A model generated the notes under the pieces. The model worked only from the letters and a program-made list of their open reading frames with translations, made no database searches and had not been told where the DNA came from. Position numbers and translations under genes: made by a program. Of a stretch of DNA of 8,504 nt, positions 1 through 4,960 are shown one piece after another; position 1 is the stretch's first letter, and the number at the start of each line of letters is the position of its first letter. The DNA is from Spirochaetaceae bacterium. GTDB taxonomy: Bacteria > Spirochaetota > Spirochaetia > Treponematales > Rectinemataceae. The stretch is from positions 1 through 8,504 of the forward strand of contig JAEUJG010000417.1 of NCBI GenBank assembly GCA_016794765.1, in the 5' to 3' direction.

Positions 1-458
1 GCCAGCGAGCTCCGCTGCGCCTCGTGTGGCAGGACTCCTACAACTCCGGCAACGAAACCATCGACGCCCAGCACCGCGCCTTGTTCGACCTCGCCAACGC
101 AGCCTTGGGCCAAGCCGTGGAGGGCTATGCCGGGTCGGGCGGAAAGCTCGCCGGGACGGTCAAAACCTTGTATGGAACCTTGGAGGGGCATTTCGCCGAT
201 GAGGAGGCGGTGCTCGCGGCGTTCGGCTTCCCGGAGGCGGAACTGGAGGCGCACCGCCGGGAGCACGGAAGCCTTCTCGTACTGGCCGGTCGGCTTGCGG
301 AGCACATCGCCTGCCAGCCGGACACGACCGTCTCCGCCCTCCTTGATTTCGTGAACGAGGTGGTGTTCAGGCACCTCCTCAACGAGGATTCGCGGTTCTT
401 TGCCCTTACGCGGGCACGCGGCGCGATACCTTCCCGGGGAGGCGCCTCGGGAACCTAG
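1..458 (+). CDS. Bacteriohemerythrin domain protein, C-terminal part (5' end outside window)
   Basis: This is an O2-binding (or O2/NO-sensing) non-haem di-iron four-helix-bundle domain. Counting from the GTG at 24 as residue 1, all seven canonical iron ligands are present: H17 (in IDAQH), H56 and E60 (HFADE), H77 and H81 (HRREH), H117 and D122 (HLLNED). Their spacing matches single-domain bacteriohemerythrins. The frame stays open to the left edge and reads QRAPLRLV just before the tryptophan of the domain. A leader of the type LRLVW followed by the hemerythrin domain is common where the domain is the C-terminus of a longer sensor or signalling protein. I therefore favour a truncated multidomain protein over a 144-aa protein starting at GTG 24, for which no convincing ribosome-binding site is visible. 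The last ~15 residues after the domain are low-complexity. The stop is TAG at 456-458. Confidence 0.85.
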   Translation, partial: QRAPLRLVWQDSYNSGNETIDAQHRALFDLANAALGQAVEGYAGSGGKLAGTVKTLYGTLEGHFADEEAVLAAFGFPEAELEAHRREHGSLLVLAGRLAEHIACQPDTTVSALLDFVNEVVFRHLLNEDSRFFALTRARGAIPSRGGASGT

Positions 459-513
459 CCTGGTCTCCGAGATCCGCCATCGGCGATCCGCCGCCGCCGC
501 GCCCGGCCGCCGT

Positions 514-533
514 CGCGCCGGTTCGCCGGCGCG
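514..533 (+). other. Stem-loop with TTCG tetraloop after the hemerythrin gene
   Basis: There is a perfect 8-bp stem (514-521 pairs with 526-533) closed by a TTCG loop at 522-525, a very stable RNA hairpin. It lies 55 bp after the hemerythrin stop codon. No T-run follows, so it is not a standard intrinsic terminator. It may protect the 3' end of the message or assist factor-dependent termination; that role is inferred. Confidence 0.45.
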
Positions 534-572
534 CCGTCCGCGCTTGTGGCCCCGTCGGCGGGCCCCCGTTTC

Positions 573-613
573 CTTCCGCCCCGCGCCCCCTTCCCCAAGG
601 GGCCCGGCGGAAG
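573..613 (+). other. Two-part inverted repeat just upstream of the EEP gene
   Basis: The outer arms CTTCCGCC (573-580) and GGCGGAAG (606-613) are perfect reverse complements. Inside them a second stem, CCCCTT (587-592) with AAGGGG (597-602), closes a CCCC loop. The structure ends 13 bp before the GTG start at 627, so it could be the end of the upstream transcript or could affect translation of the next gene. No T-run follows. Apart from this and the TTCG hairpin, nothing else is evident in 459-626. Confidence 0.4.
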
Positions 614-626
614 CTAGAGTGGACGC

Positions 627-1640
627 GTGATTCCGCCCCTCAGCATCGCTTCCTTCAACGCCGAAAACTTCTATCTCCTCGTCGAAGGCGTCGACTCCCG
701 CGCCGCGCTCGAGGCCCTCGACGGGCGCGACTATCTCGCGATGAACGCCTCGATCTTCAATCCGAACAAGGAACGCTCCAAGATCGCCGAGATCGCGCGG
801 ACCATCCTCGAGTCCGACTTCGACCTCGTGGGACTCTGCGAGGTCGGCGGCATGGAAACCCTCGCCGCCTTCAACCGCCTTTACCTCGAGGGCCGCTACG
901 ACTGCTTCCTCCACGAGGAGAACTCCAGGCGGGGCATCTTCGTCGGCGCCCTCCTCAAGAAAGGCCGCTTCCCCGGCGCCCGCGCGCGCAACATGCCGGG
1001 CTCCTTCTCGCGGAACCTCCTCCGCCTCGACCTGGGACCAGCGGGCGGCCACCTCGAGGTCTTCGTCGTCCACCTCAAGTCCCAGCACGGTCCCGACCGG
1101 GGCCTCGAGCAGCGCATCCGCGAGGTCGAGCGCCTCGCCTCCCTGGTGCGGACCCGGAACTGCGTCGTGATGGGCGATTTCAACGGCATCCTGATCCGCG
1201 GCGAGGCGCAGTTCGAGTACGAGCCCTTCCTCGCGCTGCCCTTCCGCGACGTCCTGGAGGCGGTCGGCATGCCCTCGGCCGAGCGCCGCACGCATTACCA
1301 CTTCGGTCCCGAGCTCAACTTCGCCCAGCTCGACTACATCTTCTGCTCGGAGGACCTTGAAGTGCTCGACGCGGGCGTCATCGAGGGGGAGATCCCCTTG
1401 AATCGCGCCCAGCGCGCCCTCCTTCCTTCCGACCATCTTTTCATCCGCGCCCGCTTGCGTCCGGCTGGCGGGGCCCGGGGCGGGGCAGGGGAGACGCATT
1501 CGCCGCGCGCCGCCGCCGAAAGCCAGGCCAAGGTCGACGTCGCGGGCGAAGTCGGGGTTCCGGCCGCGCCCGCGGGCTTCGCGGCCCGCCTCTTCGCCCT
1601 TGCCCGTCGCCGCCTTCGCTCTCTCTTCCCTTCCTCCTAG
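627..1640 (+). CDS. Endonuclease/exonuclease/phosphatase (EEP) family hydrolase
   Basis: This 337-aa protein has the metal-dependent phosphoesterase fold shared by DNase I, exonuclease III and inositol-phosphatase families. The catalytic motifs occur in order: SFNAENF (N11), LCEVGG (metal-binding E72), VVHLKS (H149), MGDFNG (D184, N186), QLDYIF (234-239) and SDH (268-270, catalytic D269-H270). The substrate (nucleic acid, phospholipid or other phosphoester) cannot be told from sequence. There is no signal peptide or membrane segment, so it is probably cytoplasmic. The domain ends near residue 277; the remaining ~60 residues are rich in Ala, Arg and Gly and look like a disordered tail. The start is forced: an in-frame TAG at 615-617 lies four codons upstream of the GTG at 627, and the fold needs the strand beginning at residue 5. 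The ribosome-binding site is weak. The gene appears unrelated in function to the hyp operon downstream. Confidence 0.85.
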   Translation: MIPPLSIASFNAENFYLLVEGVDSRAALEALDGRDYLAMNASIFNPNKERSKIAEIARTILESDFDLVGLCEVGGMETLAAFNRLYLEGRYDCFLHEENSRRGIFVGALLKKGRFPGARARNMPGSFSRNLLRLDLGPAGGHLEVFVVHLKSQHGPDRGLEQRIREVERLASLVRTRNCVVMGDFNGILIRGEAQFEYEPFLALPFRDVLEAVGMPSAERRTHYHFGPELNFAQLDYIFCSEDLEVLDAGVIEGEIPLNRAQRALLPSDHLFIRARLRPAGGARGGAGETHSPRAAAESQAKVDVAGEVGVPAAPAGFAARLFALARRRLRSLFPSS

Positions 1641-1693
1641 CCAAATCCGCCAATGGCCTTCCCCGATTCGCGCAAAAAATACTCAAATTGTTA

Positions 1694-1722
1694 TTGACGT
1701 ATCTGTCTTTTCAGGTGACTAT
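1694..1722 (+). promoter_or_regulatory. Candidate sigma70-type promoter for composite flavoprotein copy 1
   Basis: TTGACG (1694-1699) matches the -35 consensus at five of six bases. It is followed after 17 bp by GACTAT (1717-1722), a weak -10 with three of six matches. The element sits in the only AT-rich stretch between two GC-rich genes. Its first ten bases, TTGACGTATC, closely match TTGACATATC in the hypB promoter at 4779, and an AGG lies at the same distance in both, which supports a shared promoter type. The predicted transcript would have a leader of about 175 nt. Confidence 0.45.
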
Positions 1723-1803
1723 GTTTATACCGAAAAAACTAGGTGCCGTGGATGTCTGCCGCGATCATCGAGGCTGGTAAGTCGGGATGACGCGACAAGG
1801 TTA

Positions 1804-1839
1804 TTGTATCGACTGTTTGTGACGCTTGTGTCGATAAAA
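1804..1839 (+). promoter_or_regulatory. Inverted and direct repeats in the leader of copy 1 (candidate operator or RNA element)
   Basis: TATCGAC (1807-1813) and GTCGATA (1830-1836) are perfect reverse complements separated by 16 bp. The same stretch contains a near-perfect direct repeat, TTGTATCGA (1804-1812) and TTGTGTCGA (1826-1834), spaced 22 bp, about two helical turns. Between them lies TTGTGACG (1817-1824). It is either a binding site for a dimeric or multimeric regulator or an RNA stem-loop in the leader. I do not recognise a named regulator motif. Confidence 0.35.
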
Positions 1840-1872
1840 GCCCGCCAAGGCGCTTCGGGAACATGGCAGGAC

Positions 1873-1885
1873 GCCGGAAGCCGGC
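1873..1885 (+). other. Small hairpin before the ribosome-binding site of copy 1
   Basis: GCCGG (1873-1877) and CCGGC (1881-1885) form a perfect 5-bp stem with a three-base AAG loop. It ends eight bases before the AAGGAGA ribosome-binding site. It could keep the site open or tune initiation; a chance occurrence in GC-rich DNA is also possible. Confidence 0.3.
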
Positions 1886-1893
1886 ATGAGAAC

Positions 1894-1900
1894 AAGGAGA
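1894..1900 (+). promoter_or_regulatory. Ribosome-binding site that fixes the start of copy 1
   Basis: AAGGAGA lies five bases before the ATG at 1906. It decides between this ATG and an in-frame ATG at 1600, which would add 102 residues of unrelated sequence overlapping the EEP gene. The paralogue starts at the equivalent residue. Confidence 0.85.
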
Positions 1901-1905
1901 ACGAG

Positions 1906-4626
1906 ATGCCCGTGAACGAAAAGATCCTCGACCTCGCGAACAAGATCTCGCGGACCAAGCGGGGCTCGAAGATGGAGATCAAGCCGGAGTATCCGGAGTA
2001 CCGGATCCTCGCGCCCATCGTCACGGACGAGATGGCCGACGTGGCCCTCTCTCTCGAGTTCCGCAAGCACCTGACCGCCGAGGAAATCGCGGTCAAGTGC
2101 GGCAAGCCCCTCGCCGAGACCAAGCGGATCCTCGAGGAGTGCGCGGCCGTCGGCGTCGCCTTCTCCGAGGAAAAGCTCGGCGTCATGTATTACTGGGTCG
2201 ACGTCTGGGTCCCCGGCCACATGGAGATCATCGTCAACACCAAGGCGAACGTCGAGCGCTTCCCCGACATCGCCAAGTGCTTCGACGACTACGGCAAGCG
2301 GCGGGCCCCGATGTCCGTCGGCAACTTCCCGGTGGGCACGGGCGTCATGCGCGTCATCCCCATCGAGCGCGCCGTGGAGGGCGAGACCCGCCGGGCCTCC
2401 TTCGAGGAGGTCTCCAAGTACCTGAACGAGAACACCGTCTTCACGGTCTCCGACTGCTCCTGCCGCACCTCGCGCGAGGCCCAGGGCGAGGGCTGCGGCC
2501 ACCTCAAGGAAGAGATGTGCATCCAGATGGGCCACGCCGCGGAATACTACATCCGCACCGGCCGCGGCCGCGAAATAACCCGCGACGAGGCCTTCGAGAT
2601 CATCAGGAAGGCCGAGGCGAACGGCCTCATGCACTCGATCCCGAACACCGACGGCCCCGGCAAGACCCACGCGATCTGCAACTGCTGCGGTTGCGGCTGC
2701 CTCTCCATCCGCAACGCCGCGATGTTCGGCAACCCCGACATGATCCGCTCCAACTATGTCTCGGGCGTCGACGCGGAGAAGTGCGTGGCCTGCGGCGAGT
2801 GCGTGGAGACCTGCCCCACGAACGCCCTGCGCCTCGGGCAAAAGATCTGCTCCAAGAAGCCCCTGCCGCGCGAGCCGAGGCGAGACCGGCCCCACGACAC
2901 CGAGTGGGGCCCGGACAAGTGGAACCACGACTACCGCGTGAACCGCAAGGTCGTCACCGAGGGCGGCACGAGCCCCTGCAAGGCCGAGTGCCCGGCCCAC
3001 ATCGGCATCCAGGGCTACCTGAAGCTCGCCGCCCAGGGCAAGTACCGCGAGGCCCTCGAACTCATCAAGACGGAGAATCCCTTCCCGGCCGTCTGCGGCC
3101 GCATCTGCCCGCGCAAGTGCGAGTCGGCCTGCACCCGCGGCGACCTCGACGACCCGATCGCGATCGACGAGGTCAAGAAGTTCATCGCCGAGCAGGACCT
3201 CTCCGAGAAGCACCGCTACGTGCCCCCCCGGAGGCACGACTACGGCAAGAAGGTCGCGGTCGTCGGCGCCGGCCCCTCCGGCCTTTCCTGCGCCTTCTTC
3301 CTGGCCCAGGACGGCTACGAGGTCACCGTGTTCGAGAAGGAGAAGGCCCTCGGCGGCATGCTCACGCTGGGCATCCCCGCCTTCCGCCTCGGGAAGAAGG
3401 TCGTCGAGGCCGAGATCGACATCCTCCGGGAGATGGGCGTCGTCTTCAAGACCGGCGTCGAGGTCGGCAAGGACCTCTCGCTGGCGGACCTGCGGGGACA
3501 GGGCTTCAAGGCCTTCTACCTCGCGATCGGCGCCCAGGCCGGCCGCAGGCTCGGCCTCGAGGGCGAGGACGCCAAGGGCGTCCTGACGGGCGTCGACTTT
3601 CTCCGCTCCGTCAACCTCGGCGAGGAGCTCCGGCTTTCCGGCAAGGTCGTCGTCATCGGCGGCGGCAACGTCGCCATCGACGTCGCGCGGACCGCCGTCC
3701 GCGTCGGCGCCGCCTCCGTGGAGATGCGCTGCCTCGAGGGCCGCGCGGAGATGCCCGCCCTTCCCGAGGAGGTCGCCGAGGCCCTCGCCGAGGGCATCGC
3801 GATCGAAAACTCCTGGGGCCCCAAGCGGATCCTCGTGGAGGGCGGCCGCGTGGTCGGCGTCGAGTTCAAGAAGTGCGTCTCCGTCTTCGACGCCGACAAG
3901 CGCTTCAGCCCGAAGTACGACGAGTCCGCGACGGTGACTGTCCCCGCCGACCACGTCCTCGTCTCCGTCGGCCAGGCGATGGAATGGGGCAGTCTCCTCG
4001 AAGGCAGCAAGGTCGAGCTCAATCCCGGCAAGACCGCGAAGGCCGATCCCGCGACCCTCCAGACCGCGGAGCCGGACGTCTTCGCGGGCGGCGACGCCCT
4101 CACGGGACCGAAGTTCGCGATCGACGCCATCGCGATGGGCAAGGAAGCGGCGATCTCCATCCACCGCTACGTCCAGCCCGGCCAGAGCCTGACCCTCGGG
4201 CGCGTCAAGCGCGACTACCGCCCCCTCGACAAGACCAACCTCGACCTCGGGGGCTACGACAAGATCCCGCGGCAGGAGGCGAGGCACGAGGGCGAGGCGT
4301 TCGGCGCCGCCGGCCAGGGCGGTGCCGCCTCCTTCAAGGATACCCGCGGCACCTTCACCGTCGAGCAGGTCAAAAAGGAGACTGAGCGCTGCCTGTCCTG
4401 TGGCGCGACGGTCGTGGACGAGTTCATGTGCCTTGGCTGCGGCGCCTGTACGCTCAAGTGCAGGTTTGACGCCATCAAGCTCGAGCGGCGTTATGACGAA
4501 TCCGGCGTCGAGTTCGAAAAGCTCAAGCCCCTCGTCCTCCGCCACATGCTGAAGCGCAAGATCCGCATCATGGTCGCCAAGCCGGGAAAGCTCCTCAAGA
4601 AGGCGCTTGCCGGCGGCGGAAGGTAA
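1906..4626 (+). CDS. Composite Fe-S/FAD NAD(P)-dependent oxidoreductase, copy 1
   Basis: This 906-aa cytoplasmic protein is predicted to move electrons between NAD(P)H, FAD and several iron-sulfur clusters. Domains in order: a helix-turn-helix-like segment (~40-98); a cysteine-rich module with SDCSCR (C184, C186), C197, C205 and CNCCGCGC (C258, 260, 261, 263, 265); a ferredoxin motif CxxCxxCxxxCP (C293, 296, 299, 303); a GltD/NfnB-type Fe-S region (C358, C362, C397, C401, C405, C409); an FAD site GAGPSG (454-459); an NAD(P) site GGGNVA (585-590); a second FAD motif AGGD (727-730); and a C-terminal ferredoxin (RCLSCG with C829 and C832, then C842, 845, 848, 852) ending in a basic tail. Where GltD/NfnB proteins usually have an arginine-rich YRR motif for the NADPH phosphate, this protein reads MRCLEGRAEMPA, so cofactor preference is uncertain. 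It is closely related to the gene at 5667 and probably transcribed alone. The physiological partner is unknown. Confidence 0.85.
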   Translation: MPVNEKILDLANKISRTKRGSKMEIKPEYPEYRILAPIVTDEMADVALSLEFRKHLTAEEIAVKCGKPLAETKRILEECAAVGVAFSEEKLGVMYYWVDVWVPGHMEIIVNTKANVERFPDIAKCFDDYGKRRAPMSVGNFPVGTGVMRVIPIERAVEGETRRASFEEVSKYLNENTVFTVSDCSCRTSREAQGEGCGHLKEEMCIQMGHAAEYYIRTGRGREITRDEAFEIIRKAEANGLMHSIPNTDGPGKTHAICNCCGCGCLSIRNAAMFGNPDMIRSNYVSGVDAEKCVACGECVETCPTNALRLGQKICSKKPLPREPRRDRPHDTEWGPDKWNHDYRVNRKVVTEGGTSPCKAECPAHIGIQGYLKLAAQGKYREALELIKTENPFPAVCGRICPRKCESACTRGDLDDPIAIDEVKKFIAEQDLSEKHRYVPPRRHDYGKKVAVVGAGPSGLSCAFFLAQDGYEVTVFEKEKALGGMLTLGIPAFRLGKKVVEAEIDILREMGVVFKTGVEVGKDLSLADLRGQGFKAFYLAIGAQAGRRLGLEGEDAKGVLTGVDFLRSVNLGEELRLSGKVVVIGGGNVAIDVARTAVRVGAASVEMRCLEGRAEMPALPEEVAEALAEGIAIENSWGPKRILVEGGRVVGVEFKKCVSVFDADKRFSPKYDESATVTVPADHVLVSVGQAMEWGSLLEGSKVELNPGKTAKADPATLQTAEPDVFAGGDALTGPKFAIDAIAMGKEAAISIHRYVQPGQSLTLGRVKRDYRPLDKTNLDLGGYDKIPRQEARHEGEAFGAAGQGGAASFKDTRGTFTVEQVKKETERCLSCGATVVDEFMCLGCGACTLKCRFDAIKLERRYDESGVEFEKLKPLVLRHMLKRKIRIMVAKPGKLLKKALAGGGR
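2941..3189 (+). repeat. Near-identical block A, copy 1 (partner 6696-6944)
   Basis: This 249-bp stretch differs from 6696-6944 at only three bases, all silent (AGC/AGT, GCC/GCG, GAA/GAG). It encodes the GltD-type Fe-S region. The DNA just outside on both sides is clearly more diverged. Recent gene conversion between the two genes is the simplest reading; strong codon bias contributes. Confidence 0.75.
3445..3582 (+). repeat. Near-identical block B, copy 1 (partner 7200-7337)
   Basis: This 138-bp stretch differs from 7200-7337 at three bases, one of which changes Glu to Asp. It lies between the FAD-binding and NAD(P)-binding glycine motifs. Both copies share the less-used GGA codon in a CGGGGACAG run. 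Confidence 0.65.
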
Positions 4627-4634
4627 GCGAAATC

Positions 4635-4669
4635 CTCGACTCGGGCCGCCCTTGGGCGCCCGCGTCGAG
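4635..4669 (+). terminator. Bulged GC stem-loop after copy 1 (possible terminator)
   Basis: CTCGAC (4635-4640) pairs with GTCGAG (4664-4669). Inside, GGG plus CGCC (4643-4650, one bulged C) pairs with GGCGCCC (4655-4661) around a four-base loop. It begins eight bases after the stop codon of copy 1. The following CTTGTCCC is a poor T-run, so intrinsic termination is uncertain. Confidence 0.4.
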
Positions 4670-4691
4670 CTTGTCCCGCGGCCTGGGCCGC

Positions 4692-4721
4692 GCTCCCCGC
4701 GCCCTTTCGGCCGCGGGGAGC
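4692..4721 (+). terminator. Perfect 10-bp GC stem-loop (possible terminator or message end)
   Basis: GCTCCCCGCG (4692-4701) and CGCGGGGAGC (4712-4721) are exact reverse complements around a ten-base loop. It lies between the end of copy 1 and the hypB promoter, as expected for a boundary between transcription units. No T-run follows, so termination would need a factor or the hairpin may instead stabilise the message. Confidence 0.4.
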
Positions 4722-4778
4722 TTGGCCATGGCAGGGTCCCTCGCTCCCTACAAAAGGTCTATAATGCCTAAACCATAG

Positions 4779-4807
4779 TTGACATATCGATAAGAATAGG
4801 ACAAAAT
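4779..4807 (+). promoter_or_regulatory. Sigma70-type promoter for the hypB operon
   Basis: A perfect -35 TTGACA (4779-4784) is followed after 17 bp by CAAAAT (4802-4807), a -10 with four of six consensus matches. The 8-bp palindrome TATCGATA (4785-4792) directly abuts the -35 and could be an operator. The region is sharply AT-rich against its surroundings. The first transcribed base would be near 4814. Confidence 0.6.
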
Positions 4808-4813
4808 GACGGG

Positions 4814-4891
4814 GTTAAGGTAGAAAAGTCCGGGGCGGGGACACCCGCGGAGTGGACGAAAGCACGCATCACTTTGGATGCGGTTTTTTTT
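4814..4891 (+). ncRNA. Short leader ending in an intrinsic terminator: attenuator or small RNA candidate
   Basis: From the predicted start near 4814 to the T-run the transcript is about 78 nt. It can fold as GTCC (4828-4831) with GGAC (4854-4857), enclosing GCGGG (4835-4839) with CCCGC (4844-4848). The alternative pair GTG (4852-4854) with CAC (4863-4865) would conflict with both the outer stem and the terminator stem. It ends in a classic hairpin plus T8. Because hypB begins 70 bp later with no other clear promoter between, this may be a regulated leader. I could not match it to a riboswitch class known to me. A stand-alone small RNA is the alternative. Boundaries are approximate. Confidence 0.4.
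4865..4891 (+). terminator. Intrinsic terminator in the hypB leader
   Basis: CGCATC (4865-4870) pairs with GATGCG (4877-4882) around ACTTTG. After one G comes a run of eight T (4884-4891). The stem is short but the T-run is the longest in the window and very unusual in such GC-rich DNA. It lies downstream of the hypB promoter and upstream of hypB, the position of an attenuator. Confidence 0.65.
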
Positions 4892-4899
4892 GGAACATA

Positions 4900-4917
4900 A
4901 ATGACAGAAATGTCATT
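4900..4917 (+). promoter_or_regulatory. Perfect palindrome with GAAA centre upstream of hypB
   Basis: AATGACA (4900-4906) and TGTCATT (4911-4917) are exact reverse complements around GAAA. As DNA it has the form TGAC-N6-GTCA expected of a dimeric regulator site. As RNA it is a 7-bp hairpin capped by a GNRA tetraloop, between the terminator and the hypB ribosome-binding site. No regulator is assigned. Confidence 0.45.
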
Positions 4918-4960
4918 AAACCGCGACGCGGAAGAGCGGACGGCGGGAAGGCAGACAGGC

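Noticed and set aside
1600..1905. In-frame 5' extension of copy 1 to an ATG at 1600
   Set aside because: It overlaps the EEP gene, crosses the promoter region, is absent from the paralogue, and the ATG at 1906 has a strong ribosome-binding site.
2097..4385. A 762-codon + strand frame inside copy 1
   Set aside because: Arg/Pro/Gly-rich out-of-frame shadow with no domain; the main frame explains the region.
4384..4467. RCLSCG plus ferredoxin at the C-terminus as a rearranged GltD iron-sulfur domain
   Set aside because: A C-terminal ferredoxin preceded by RCLxCG is a known layout among GltD-like oxidoreductases of anaerobes, so it is not unusual by itself.
1801..4545. A 914-codon open frame on the minus strand opposite copy 1
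   Set aside because: It is an artefact of GC-rich codon bias on the coding strand; the translation is a repetitive mix of Ala, Asp, Glu, Gly, Leu and Val with no motif, while the + frame has clear domains.
4760..4765. Perfect TATAAT as a second promoter
   Set aside because: No -35-like hexamer at 16-18 bp upstream (TCCCTC at best); the TTGACA promoter just downstream is better supported.
4814..4891. Match of the hypB leader to a known riboswitch (cyclic-di-GMP, fluoride, guanidine, ZTP, preQ1 and others considered)
   Set aside because: None of the consensus cores I know is present; only generic stems and the terminator are supported.
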